From the IMG/VR virus record IMGVR_UViG_3300044960_000771, positions 1 to 37,887 of that record: a stretch of 37,887 bases of DNA; one strand, written 5' to 3'. A program made the position numbers and the translations under genes. This DNA is from a virus. The notes beneath the pieces are model-generated. The model was not told the DNA's origin. It searched no databases and worked only from the letters and a program-made list of their open reading frames with translations. Position 1 is the first letter of the stretch, and each line of letters opens with the position of its first letter. Positions 7,515 through 15,679 of this stretch are shown one piece after another.

Positions 7515-8038
7515 GCGCCGCCGCGATCGATCCCTTTGTCCTCCGGCAGGCCGAGATCCGGGCCAGCCGGATTGTGGGCGCCAACGGCTACACGCCAGAT
7601 GATTGGGAGGACCTCCGTCAAGAGCTACTGCTTGACTATGTCCGCCGCCAGCCCAGGTTCGATCCCGCGCGCGGGGATCAGCGCGGTTTCGTCTTCGGAG
7701 TTCTTCGCAACCACGCCGCGAAACTCGCGAAAGCGGGCAACAGGGCAAGGGCCGTCAGCGAACTGACGGACGATGCGCCTGACCCAAGCATTTTCGCAAC
7801 TACACGGCTGGAGGCCGAACTGCACCTCCGCATCGATGTCCAAACGGTTCTTTCGCGCCTGCCCGATCATCTTCGTGTCCTCGCCGTTCAGTTAACGGAG
7901 ATGAGCCCGGGCGAGGTGTGCCGGGAATCGGGCAGATCGCGATCGTGCATCTACCGTTGGATCGCCGAACTCCGCCGCGCGTTCCTCTCAGCCGGGCTCA
8001 CTCCGGCCGCTCTGGATGGCCGTGGAGGTGCGCGGTGA
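7511..8038 (+). CDS. Small sigma-like factor
   Basis: A 175-residue protein with the two-domain plan of ECF-type sigma factors. Residues about 30-75 (DDWEDLRQELLLDYVRRQPRF, then GFVFGVLRNHAAKLAK) match region 2, which binds the -10 element and core polymerase. Residues about 107-157 (VLSRLPDHLRVLAVQL then EVCRESGRSRSCIYRWIAELRRAF) match region 4 with its helix-turn-helix. ATG 7511 overlaps the preceding stop (ATGA). It could redirect host RNA polymerase to phage promoters. Alternatively it may be a sigma-derived DNA-binding protein that no longer initiates transcription, since region 2 is short. No anti-sigma gene is adjacent. Confidence 0.75.
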   Translation: MSAAAIDPFVLRQAEIRASRIVGANGYTPDDWEDLRQELLLDYVRRQPRFDPARGDQRGFVFGVLRNHAAKLAKAGNRARAVSELTDDAPDPSIFATTRLEAELHLRIDVQTVLSRLPDHLRVLAVQLTEMSPGEVCRESGRSRSCIYRWIAELRRAFLSAGLTPAALDGRGGAR

Positions 8039-8982
8039 GTCGGCGACAAACAATTGTCGAGATGCCGTGCGACGAGATCCGCATCGGCGAACGCCACCGC
8101 AAGGATATGGGTGAGTTGGAGGTGCTCGCCGCCAGTATCTCTAAGGTGGGCCTTCTTCATCCGCCCGTGGTCACCAAGGACGGCGTGCTCGTCTGTGGGG
8201 AGCGCCGGTTCCGAGCCATTTGGGAGATTCTCGGCTGGAAGACGATCCCGGTGATCGTGTTGGAAGTGCCGAGCCTCCTCGAAGGAGAGTACGCCGAGAA
8301 CGAGATCCGCAAGGACTTCACGCCCTCCGAACGCGTGGCCATCGGCCAAGCGATCGAAGCGGAGATCGGCAAGCGCCAAGGACAACGAACCGACCTCGAA
8401 CCTGTGAAAGATCTTCCACAAGTCCCGCCCGGAACCAAGACGCGCGAGATTGCGGCCGAGAAGGCTGGCTTTGGCAACCCGAGGACCTATCAGCAGGCCA
8501 AGAAAGTTACCGAGGCCGGGACGCCCGAACTCGTCGCGGCGATGGACGCTGGCGAAATCTCGATTGACGCCGCCGCCGTCATCGCCCAAGAGCCGCCCAA
8601 CGCGCAGCGCGAGATCGTCCAGATGCCCGCCGCGGTGCGCCGCCAGATCGTGCGCCAACTACGCGAGGCCATCGAACTGCCTTCCACCGCCGAAGCGCGG
8701 CGCATCGCTCGCGAGACGGGCATGCTTGTGGCCGACCGCACGGGCCGGTACCGCTCGGGCCTCTCGGACGGGGAACGCAAGGCTCTCAAGGAAGACCTTG
8801 ACTCGATCTGGGCAGTGACGCGCGCCGTCCTAGCTCTGGCCGAGACACCGCTCGATCCGGTCGAACTCGCTTCGCGGCTTGAGTACTGGCACTGCCCGGG
8901 CATCCGGGCCAAATCGCCGGTCGCCCTCGACTGGCTCCACCGCTTTGGGGAGGCAATCCGTGACAAGACCCAGATTTCATGA
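8035..8982 (+). CDS. ParB-like nuclease/partition-domain protein
   Basis: A 315-residue ParB-family protein. Its GTG start at 8035 overlaps the preceding stop (GTGA) and has GGAGG 6 bases upstream. The N-terminal ParB/Srx-fold domain carries the GERRFRA motif (55-61) and the ENEIRKDFTPSE motif (88-99), the CTP-binding or nuclease-type signature of the family. A central helix-turn-helix-like part (about 140-200, with TREIAAEKAGFGNPRTYQQAKKV) follows, then a helical C-terminus. There is no ParA ATPase next to it, so a classical partition role is not supported. A role as a DNA-sliding regulator or in replication is more likely, but is inference. The twin palindromes at 6705 and 6812 are candidate targets. 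Confidence 0.85.
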   Translation: MSRRQTIVEMPCDEIRIGERHRKDMGELEVLAASISKVGLLHPPVVTKDGVLVCGERRFRAIWEILGWKTIPVIVLEVPSLLEGEYAENEIRKDFTPSERVAIGQAIEAEIGKRQGQRTDLEPVKDLPQVPPGTKTREIAAEKAGFGNPRTYQQAKKVTEAGTPELVAAMDAGEISIDAAAVIAQEPPNAQREIVQMPAAVRRQIVRQLREAIELPSTAEARRIARETGMLVADRTGRYRSGLSDGERKALKEDLDSIWAVTRAVLALAETPLDPVELASRLEYWHCPGIRAKSPVALDWLHRFGEAIRDKTQIS

Positions 8983-9472
8983 CTCGGAACTCTCGCGCCG
9001 GATCGACGAGGTAATCCTGGCGCACCTGGAGACCCGCGAGCCCACGGCTGACGAGGTGAGCGCGGAGGTGCTGGAGCGCTACGGCGACCTGGTCGACGAC
9101 TACGGCCGCGAACTGGCCGTGGCGCAAGTGCGGTCGATCGTTTCCGACCGAATGAAGAAGACGCTGGCGACGCGGAAGGGGCGCGCGCTGCAACTGCGGC
9201 TGGAGATGCGCTTCGGAGGCCTGGAACCCGAGTCGGCGCTGACCTTCCGCGATGACAGCGGTGCCATCCGCTACGTGGCCACGGCGCGGGCGACCCAGGA
9301 ACATCACCGGCGCTACATGGCATTGCTCAAGGAGCAGATTGAAGCCGACACCGCGCGGCTGAAGGTCGCCGAGTGGTTCTACGCCTGGCTGGAACCGGTC
9401 TTCGCAAAACATCCGGGCATCACCACCGCCGAGGCGATCGCATTGCTCGCGCCGGAAGGTCAGGCGGTGTAA
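8960..9472 (+). CDS. Hypothetical phage protein
   Basis: A 170-residue protein, mostly helical and highly charged. The GTG at 8960 is chosen because GGGGAGG lies 6 bases upstream, inside the end of the ParB-like gene. Its content (SRRIDEVILAHLETREPTADEVSAEVLERYGDLVDDYGRELAVAQVRSIVSDRMKK) gives no known catalytic motif. It sits between the ParB-like gene and the nuclease gene set, so it is probably an accessory factor of the replication module. No family is recognised. Confidence 0.65.
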   Translation: MTRPRFHDSELSRRIDEVILAHLETREPTADEVSAEVLERYGDLVDDYGRELAVAQVRSIVSDRMKKTLATRKGRALQLRLEMRFGGLEPESALTFRDDSGAIRYVATARATQEHHRRYMALLKEQIEADTARLKVAEWFYAWLEPVFAKHPGITTAEAIALLAPEGQAV

Positions 9473-9484
9473 GGAGTGGCAGCC

Positions 9485-9709
9485 ATGAACAAACGACTCA
9501 CTCGAGAGGATCTGCAACAGGCGGCCTTAGATTCGGAGCACGCCCAACTCGAGGCGCGGCTGATCCGGCAACAGAAACAGCGGCAGGCGCTCGCCCGGCT
9601 GCGCGAAATCTGCGAGCCGTATCTGCGGGAGAACCCGAATCTGACCATCGGCGAGGCGCTGGAACTGGACCGGAGGGCAAGGCCATGGGCCTACCGCAAG
9701 CCGAACTGA
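9485..9709 (+). CDS. Small coiled-coil-like hypothetical protein
   Basis: A 74-residue, strongly helical protein rich in Gln, Arg, Ala and Leu (LQQAALDSEHAQLEARLIRQQKQRQALARLREI), probably a short coiled coil. ATG 9485 has AAGGAG at 9471-9476. The end overlaps the start of the nuclease gene by 25 bases, so co-translation is likely. No family is recognised. Such small helical proteins often modify or scaffold a neighbouring enzyme, which is only a guess here. Confidence 0.6.
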   Translation: MNKRLTREDLQQAALDSEHAQLEARLIRQQKQRQALARLREICEPYLRENPNLTIGEALELDRRARPWAYRKPN

Positions 9710-10743
9710 AAGTACCGATGACCCACGATGCCTCCCTCATGGTGACCACCTATTCGATGTGGAACCAGTTCCGGAACTGCCGCAAGGCGGCCGAACTGCG
9801 GTACCTCCAACATCTGGTGCCGCTCGAGCGGGACCGCAACCTGCACTTCGGCTCCCTCATCCACGAGTGCCTGGAGTTGTGGCATCGGGAGCGCGACCTC
9901 GCGCGAGTGCTTGATCTCATTGACCGGCGCTGCGCGGCTCGCGCACAGGACGAGGATCAGAAGCGTGACTGGCAGTTGGCCACGGCCATGATGCGGGCCT
10001 ATGCGCAGCGTTACGCCGAAGAAGAGTTCGAGATTGTGGCCCTCGAGCACGTCTTCGAGGGGCCGATTGTGAATCCGGCCACGGGCGCCGCCTCGCGCAG
10101 CTTCCGGCTGGCGGGCAAGGTCGATGGGATCGTTCGCATCGGCCAAGAGTATTTCATTCTGGAGCACAAGACCGCCTCGCAGATCGATTCCGATTACCTC
10201 GAACGCCTCTGGACCGACTTTCAGATCACGCTCTACGCGCACTACGTCGAGCAGACGATGGGCATCCCTGTTACCGGGATTCTCTACAACGTCCTTGTCA
10301 AGGCACGGCTCCAGCAATCCAGGGGCGAGACCGAGGAAGAGTTCGAAGCCCGCCGAGCGGAACTGCTCGCCAAGTCGAAGACCGGCCGCACGACGGCGCG
10401 GCGGCGCGAGCCGGAATCGGATGATGACTTCCAGCGGCGGCTGGCCGAGAAGTACTCGGATCCGGCGATGTTTCACCGCGAGCGGCTGTATCTGTCGCGG
10501 GAGCAGTTTGACACGTTGCGCGCCGAGTTGTGGGAGCTGACACAGGCCTTCCTCGACGCGCGCCGCCGCGGGGTCTTCTACCAGAACACCTCGTTCTGCT
10601 TCAACTACCAGCGGCCCTGCCCGTACTTCGCCCTTTGCCGCTCTAACGGCAATCCCAACGTGATCGAGAACTTCTACCAGCGCGCCGAGCCCAACGAGGA
10701 ACTCCGCGTCCTCGCGGCCGGCGCGAGTGAACCCGCTTTTTGA
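9685..10743 (+). CDS. PD-(D/E)XK exonuclease with likely Fe-S cluster
   Basis: A 352-residue RecB-type nuclease. The motifs are in order: FGSLIHE (55-61, with His60), Glu121 in the beta strand before the core, Asp147 in KVDGIV, and EHK at 160-162 as the (D/E)XK pair; QxxxY (FQITLYAHYV, about 179-188) follows. Cys32 near the N-terminus and Cys305, Cys312 and Cys318 near the C-terminus form the C...C-x6-C-x5-C pattern of the AddB/Cas4-type 4Fe-4S cluster that ties the two ends of the fold. It would be a DNA end-processing exonuclease of phage recombination. The helicase in the same operon is a natural partner. The ATG at 9685 is preceded by AAGG. Confidence 0.85.
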   Translation: MGLPQAELKVPMTHDASLMVTTYSMWNQFRNCRKAAELRYLQHLVPLERDRNLHFGSLIHECLELWHRERDLARVLDLIDRRCAARAQDEDQKRDWQLATAMMRAYAQRYAEEEFEIVALEHVFEGPIVNPATGAASRSFRLAGKVDGIVRIGQEYFILEHKTASQIDSDYLERLWTDFQITLYAHYVEQTMGIPVTGILYNVLVKARLQQSRGETEEEFEARRAELLAKSKTGRTTARRREPESDDDFQRRLAEKYSDPAMFHRERLYLSREQFDTLRAELWELTQAFLDARRRGVFYQNTSFCFNYQRPCPYFALCRSNGNPNVIENFYQRAEPNEELRVLAAGASEPAF

Positions 10744-10760
10744 AACCCAAGGAGACTTCC

Positions 10761-11504
10761 ATGCCCATTCTTCCCACGACGAAAACCCCGCCCAAGCCGA
10801 GCCTGTCGGATCTGACCGTGCTCTGGTATGGGCAAACAAAAATCGGAAAAACGGCCACGTGCGCGCAAGCCGATGGCGCGGTCTTTCTAGCCACCGAGCC
10901 GGGCTTGAACGCCCTCGAGGTTTTCCAGGCGCCCATCCTTTCCTGGGAAGACCTGCTGGCCGCCTGCGCCGAAATCGGCGAGGGCAAGCACCCGTTCAAG
11001 ACCGTCGTGATCGACACGATCGACAACGCCTACAAGTTCTGCACCGAGTACATCCTGCGCAAGTACAAGGTCGAGCACGAGTCCGACCTCGCTTACGGGA
11101 AGGGCTATGCGATTGTCAACAACGAGTTCCAGCGCGTGCTCACGAAGCTCGCTTTCCTGCCCTACGGGCTGTACCTGATCTCGCACGCCAAGGAGATCGA
11201 GGTCGAAACGCGCACGGGCCGCTACACCCGCATCGTGCCGACGCTGCCCGAGAAGGCGCGCAAGATCGTCCTCGGCATGGTCGACATGGTCCTTTACTGC
11301 GACCTCGATGTGTCGGCCGGCGCCGACGGCGAGCCGCTCATCCGGCGCGTGATCCGCACCAAGCCGAGCCTCTACTACGAAGCCGGGGACCGCACTGGGC
11401 GGCTGCCCGAGACGATCGAGCTCGACTACCGCAAGTTTCTCGAAGCCTTCCAGGCGGCCGGTGCGCCGGCAAAACCGCAGGCCGGCCCCAAGCAGGCCAA
11501 GTAA
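10761..11504 (+). CDS. RecA-like ATPase (AAA_24 type)
   Basis: A 247-residue P-loop protein. Walker A is GQTKIGKT (24-31); Walker B is TVVIDTIDN (81-89), preceded by a typical hydrophobic strand. It matches the phage AAA_24/Sak4-like group, single-domain RecA-type ATPases that pair with a single-strand binding protein for annealing or recombination. Here the next gene is a DUF669 protein, the usual neighbour of this ATPase. A C-terminal Pro/Ala/Lys-rich tail (about 230-247) could be a protein-binding tail. CAAGGAGA lies just before the ATG. Confidence 0.85.
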   Translation: MPILPTTKTPPKPSLSDLTVLWYGQTKIGKTATCAQADGAVFLATEPGLNALEVFQAPILSWEDLLAACAEIGEGKHPFKTVVIDTIDNAYKFCTEYILRKYKVEHESDLAYGKGYAIVNNEFQRVLTKLAFLPYGLYLISHAKEIEVETRTGRYTRIVPTLPEKARKIVLGMVDMVLYCDLDVSAGADGEPLIRRVIRTKPSLYYEAGDRTGRLPETIELDYRKFLEAFQAAGAPAKPQAGPKQAK

Positions 11505-11527
11505 TCCCCACGACAGGAGACAACACG

Positions 11528-11986
11528 ATGAGCAGACACTCGATTGATCTTTCGCAGTTCGATGACGACTTCCGGGCCGAGCAGCCCGAGGAGCGCGGCG
11601 ACTTCGAGAGCGTGCCCGACGGCAAGTATCAGGTCACGGTCGAGAAGGTCGAGTTGACCGAGTCGCAGTCCTCGGGCAACCCGATGATCAAGTGGACGCT
11701 GCGGATTCTCGCGCCGCGCTTCGCCAACCGCCTGATGTGGCGCAACAGCGTCATCACGCAGAACACGCTCAGATACATCAAGACCGACCTGCACTTGTGC
11801 GGGCTCGATCTCGAACGGCTGTCGGATCTGCCCAAGCACCTCGACCGGTTGCTCGACGTGAAGCTCGAAGTGACCAAGCGCACCAAGGGCGACAGCGAGA
11901 ACATCTACTTCAACCGCCGCATCGAATCGAGCCCGAGCGCAGCGAAGTTCCGGCGGGAGGCCGGCGACGCCCTTGTCCCGTTCTGA
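11528..11986 (+). CDS. DUF669 protein, probable single-strand DNA-binding partner
   Basis: A 152-residue protein of the DUF669 family. The block FESVPDGKYQVTVEKVELTESQSSGNPMI is the recognisable family signature, followed by IKWTLRIL and a central basic helical part (KHLDRLLDVKLEVTKRTKG). Family members sit in phage replication modules beside Sak4-like ATPases and are thought to be OB-fold or single-strand binding proteins. An AGGAGA lies before the ATG. The 3' end overlaps the ERCC4 nuclease gene by 14 bases. The DNA-binding role is inferred from the family and context. Confidence 0.8.
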   Translation: MSRHSIDLSQFDDDFRAEQPEERGDFESVPDGKYQVTVEKVELTESQSSGNPMIKWTLRILAPRFANRLMWRNSVITQNTLRYIKTDLHLCGLDLERLSDLPKHLDRLLDVKLEVTKRTKGDSENIYFNRRIESSPSAAKFRREAGDALVPF

Positions 11987-12422
11987 CGCGGCGCGGCCCA
12001 CCATTGTCATCGACTCGCGCGAAAAGGAACCCTACTCGTTCGATCCCCGGCTCATCGGCGCCGTGCGGCGGGCGCTCAAGGCCGGGGACTACTCCATCGC
12101 CGGGCTCGAGGACCAGGTGGCCGTGGAACGTAAGACACTCGATGATTTCGTTTCGACCGTGATCCACCGAAGGCGGCGCTTCCGGCAGGAGCTCGGCAAG
12201 CTCAGCCGGTACCGCGCCGCCTGCATAGTGGTCGAGGCCGAGCTTCTCGACGTGCTCGGCAAGCGCTATCGCGGCGAGGCCCGCCCCGAGGCGATCGTGG
12301 GCACGACGCTCTCAATTCTGCTCGATTACGGCGTGCCGGTCCTGTTCTGCGGCAACCGTCAGGCGGCGTGCCATTTCACTAGAGGCTTTCTGCTGGCGGC
12401 GTGGAAGAGGTGGGGACGATGA
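11973..12422 (+). CDS. ERCC4-domain nuclease
   Basis: A 149-residue single-domain nuclease of the XPF/ERCC4 fold. The catalytic core is complete: DSREK at 14-18 gives the first acidic pair, GDY at 38-40 follows, and ERKTLDD at 52-58 is the ERKxxxD catalytic motif. The enzyme should cut branched or single-strand/double-strand junction DNA, in keeping with a recombination module. The TTG start at 11973 lies inside DUF669 and has GGGAGG 12 bases upstream. The stop overlaps the helicase start in ATGA. It lacks the helicase and HhH domains of cellular XPF, as is usual in phages. Confidence 0.85.
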   Translation: MSRSDAARPTIVIDSREKEPYSFDPRLIGAVRRALKAGDYSIAGLEDQVAVERKTLDDFVSTVIHRRRRFRQELGKLSRYRAACIVVEAELLDVLGKRYRGEARPEAIVGTTLSILLDYGVPVLFCGNRQAACHFTRGFLLAAWKRWGR

Positions 12423-15400
12423 GGGATCAGCGCGAGTCGATCCGCGGCACGGTCGATGCGGTCTTCTACTCCGGCCCCACGTTCAGCGCGGGCCGCCTGG
12501 TGACGCCCGATGGCAAGGAGGTGAAGTTCGCAGGCAAAGTCTTTGTTCGCGAGCACGACGCCGTCAGACTTGAAGGCCGCTGGGTGACGCATCCCAAGTA
12601 CGGCCGCCAGTTCGAGGCCGAGTTCTTGGGGCATGACCTGGAACTCGATCCCGAGGGGCTTGCCCGCTTCCTCGCCAACCATCCCGACATCAAGGGTATC
12701 GGCCCGGCCAAGGCGAAATTGATCGCTGATCGATTCGGACGCGGCTTCGATGCGGCTATCCGCAACGAGCCTGAGTCGGTGGCGGCTGTGGCCAAAGCGC
12801 CCATCGAGACCATCGGCGAACTGCGCCGCATCTGGATCGCCAACCGTGATTTCAACCACGCGATGGCGCACCTGGCCGCTTACGGCCTGACGCATCACCA
12901 GGTGACGACACTCGTTGAGAAGTTCGGCAGCCAGGTGGTCGTCATCCTCGAACGCGATCCCTACGTGCTGATGCGCGAGGTCCCGGGCTTCGGCTTCAAG
13001 CGCGTCGACAAGATCGCCCGCAAGATGGGTACGCCTAAGGATCTGCCGTCGCGGATTCGCGCGGGGATTCAATATTGCGTGCTCGCGGCGCTCGATGACG
13101 GCGACTGCTGGGTTGAGTACGAGGATCTGCTCGACCGCGGCAACACGCTACTGGTGATGGACACGCTCGACAGCCGGGAGGTGATCGAGCGGCATCTGGA
13201 GGCGCTGATTGAGGAGGGCGTGCTGGTCTCGCAGGCCTTCGAACGCCTCGTGGTGGCCGATCCCGAGATCCACCGCATGGAAACGGAGCTGGCGGCGGTC
13301 TTCCGGGAATCGCGGCGGTGCGGACCGCGTGCAGTGACCACTCTCGATGCGCTGCTCGACGTCGAAGGCGGCGAGTTGACTCCCGAACAGCGGGAGGCCG
13401 TCAGGAACGCGCTCACCTTTCTCATTTCCTTGATGACTGGCGGCGCGGGCAGCGGCAAGACCTATGCGGTGTCGGCCATCACGACCATTGCAGAGAGGCT
13501 CGAGAAGAAAGTCGTACTTGCCGCTCCGACTGGCAAGGCCGCAAAACGCCTCGAAGAGGTCGTGGGCCATGAGGCGAGCACCATCCACCGGCTGCTCGGC
13601 TTCAATGGCCACAGCTACGCGCGGGATGCGCTGAATCCGATCGAGGCCGACATCCTCGTGGTGGATGAGTGCTTCGATTACAAGCAACCCATACTCACGG
13701 AGGACGGCTGGCGCTGCATCGGAAGTATCGTCAACAACGAAGCGCCGGTTCGCGTCTGGTCCCGGAATCCAGTGACCGGAGAACTGGAACTCAAGCCTAT
13801 CGTCCGGTGGCTGAAACGTAATGCACCTAAGGAGCTCATCCACCTTACCGCAGGACGATCAAACAGTCAGCGGGACGCCCGTTCGATCCTCTGCACTTGC
13901 GACCACAAGATCCTCACGCCCTATGGCTACCGGCGCGCGGGAGAGATACTGCCGGGTGAGGAAATCATAGTTCGTGGACCGGCATTCACTCCGCAGCAAA
14001 AATCGATCCTGATTGGCTCTCTGCTCGGGGATGGCTGCATGGGCAGGCGGAGAAGCGGCCACCCACAGGTCGTAATTACACACGGTCAGGCTCAGCTCGA
14101 ATATCTAACGTTCAAGCAGAAAGCCTTTGGTGCCCTGTCAAGCGCCTTGAGACAGGGGAAATCCGGCTACGGGGCGAAAACCGTCTGGCGTTTGACGCTG
14201 GCGACAACCGACGAAACCTACCAGATCGCCCGAGAAATGATTCAGTCCGGCAACCACGGCTCGGGGCGGCGGCGCTGGATCCCTACCGACCGTTTTCTGG
14301 AGTGGGTAGACGAACAAGCTCTTGCCATCTGGTACTTGGACAACGGGAGCCGCGCGACGCGCATCTCGGCTTCGGGTTCACAGACGTACTTTGCAAAACT
14401 TCACACCGAACGGTTCGGCCAAGCGGACAATTTACGCCTTGCCGGCTTTCTGAAAGCACGGTTCGGATTGGTAGCACAGGTGGCCCCAGACTCCCGAGGA
14501 AACTGGTTCCTACGCTTCAGCAAGGCCGAATCCGGGAAGTTGTTCGACATCATTACGCCCTTCGTCCCCGCCTGCATGGAATATAAGATCCCCGGACGAG
14601 GAACCTACGAGTATCTTCCGGCGATTGAACCACAAACCTGCGTGGCGCGGGTGCGGACCGTGGAGCGCTGTCGGCCCAGCAGCCGTTACGTTTTCGATAT
14701 CGAAGTCGAGGATCATCACAACTACGTCGCCGGCAACATCATCGTCTCCAATTGCTCCATGGTGGATGTCCCTCTGGCCTGGAGGCTGTTTCAGGCGGTC
14801 GACCTGACCAGGACCGCCGTGGTCCTGGTCGGCGATCACAACCAATTGCCGCCCGTCGGCCCTGGCAACCTACTGCGAGATCTGGTCAAGTCGCGGGCAG
14901 TCCCGACGACAATCTTGACCCGGATCATCCGTCAGGCAGGGGTGCTCAAGGAGAACTCGACCGCCATCCTCTCGGGCGAAGTGCGGCCCACCACGGAAGT
15001 CCAAAATGGCGCGCGCCGGCCCTGGTACGTCATCGACCGCTTCAGCGACCGCGAGGACGTGCGGCGGATGCTGCTCTTGCTCTTCGAAGAAGTCCTGGCC
15101 GAGCGTCTCGGCTACGACCTGCTGCGCGATGTGCAGGTGCTGACGCCGACGCACAAGGGCCCGCTCGGCACGGCCGAGTTGAACGTCGCGCTCCAGCGGC
15201 TCCTGCAAAAGAAACTGCGCGGCTTCGACGTGCCGGACGGCGCGCCCGGGCTCAGGCCTGTCTTCTACGCCGGCGACAAGGTCATCCAGACGCGGAACGA
15301 CTACGAACTGGGCGTCATGAACGGCGCAGTGGGCTACGTCGTTGAAGCCACCGCCAAGGGTGCGCTCACGGTCGAATTCGACGGCGCCGTGGTCGAGATC

Positions 15401-15679
15401 GAGCCCGGATCGGACGCGGCCAGCCGCCTTCAGCTTGCCTATGCCTGCTCGGTCCACAAGGTGCAGGGCTCGGAATTTCCCTGCGCCATCGTCGTCGCCC
15501 ACAAGTCGCACTCCTTCATGCACCACCGCAATCTCCTCTACACGGCGGTCACGCGCGCCAAGCAGTCCGTAATCATACTCGGCGACCGCTGGGGCATTGA
15601 GAACTGCGCGGCCAAGCGCCAGGTGGACCGGCGCCACACCTTCCTTTCCTTCCTGCTTCGACCGGAGGCACGCCCATGA
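12419..15679 (+). CDS. RecD2-like helicase interrupted by an intein
   Basis: The 1086-residue precursor is a superfamily 1B helicase with a 361-residue intein (residues 418-778), leaving a mature protein of about 725 residues. The N-terminus has an OB-like part and a helix-hairpin-helix (HPDIKGIGPAKAK near 88-100). Walker A is GGAGSGKT (341-348) and motif Ia is AAPTGKAAKR. Walker B reads VVDE (414-417), then the intein, then CSMVD. GDHNQLPPVGPG (motif III) and a C-terminal UvrD-like VHKVQGSEF...YTAVTRAKQ follow. The domain order fits RecD2, a 5'-3' DNA helicase. ATG 12419 overlaps the ERCC4 stop (ATGA). Function depends on splicing, because the insertion splits the active site. The gene probably unwinds DNA in phage replication or recombination. 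Confidence 0.9.
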   Translation: MRDQRESIRGTVDAVFYSGPTFSAGRLVTPDGKEVKFAGKVFVREHDAVRLEGRWVTHPKYGRQFEAEFLGHDLELDPEGLARFLANHPDIKGIGPAKAKLIADRFGRGFDAAIRNEPESVAAVAKAPIETIGELRRIWIANRDFNHAMAHLAAYGLTHHQVTTLVEKFGSQVVVILERDPYVLMREVPGFGFKRVDKIARKMGTPKDLPSRIRAGIQYCVLAALDDGDCWVEYEDLLDRGNTLLVMDTLDSREVIERHLEALIEEGVLVSQAFERLVVADPEIHRMETELAAVFRESRRCGPRAVTTLDALLDVEGGELTPEQREAVRNALTFLISLMTGGAGSGKTYAVSAITTIAERLEKKVVLAAPTGKAAKRLEEVVGHEASTIHRLLGFNGHSYARDALNPIEADILVVDECFDYKQPILTEDGWRCIGSIVNNEAPVRVWSRNPVTGELELKPIVRWLKRNAPKELIHLTAGRSNSQRDARSILCTCDHKILTPYGYRRAGEILPGEEIIVRGPAFTPQQKSILIGSLLGDGCMGRRRSGHPQVVITHGQAQLEYLTFKQKAFGALSSALRQGKSGYGAKTVWRLTLATTDETYQIAREMIQSGNHGSGRRRWIPTDRFLEWVDEQALAIWYLDNGSRATRISASGSQTYFAKLHTERFGQADNLRLAGFLKARFGLVAQVAPDSRGNWFLRFSKAESGKLFDIITPFVPACMEYKIPGRGTYEYLPAIEPQTCVARVRTVERCRPSSRYVFDIEVEDHHNYVAGNIIVSNCSMVDVPLAWRLFQAVDLTRTAVVLVGDHNQLPPVGPGNLLRDLVKSRAVPTTILTRIIRQAGVLKENSTAILSGEVRPTTEVQNGARRPWYVIDRFSDREDVRRMLLLLFEEVLAERLGYDLLRDVQVLTPTHKGPLGTAELNVALQRLLQKKLRGFDVPDGAPGLRPVFYAGDKVIQTRNDYELGVMNGAVGYVVEATAKGALTVEFDGAVVEIEPGSDAASRLQLAYACSVHKVQGSEFPCAIVVAHKSHSFMHHRNLLYTAVTRAKQSVIILGDRWGIENCAAKRQVDRRHTFLSFLLRPEARP
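13670..14752 (+). mobile_element. Intein with LAGLIDADG homing endonuclease
   Basis: A 361-codon in-frame insertion. It starts with Cys1 (CFDY), contains the N-terminal block A pattern (PILTEDG) and block B TCDH (76-79), and ends in RYVFDIEVEDHHNYVAGNIIVSN, with Cys at +1 of the extein. Two LAGLIDADG motifs are visible: ILIGSLLGDG (113-122) and LAIWYLDNGS (218-227), so it is probably an active homing endonuclease. Removing it restores VVDE-CSMVD, an intact Walker B. The penultimate residue is Ser instead of the usual His, which may change splicing efficiency. The insertion site at the catalytic Glu is a typical intein niche. Confidence 0.93.
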
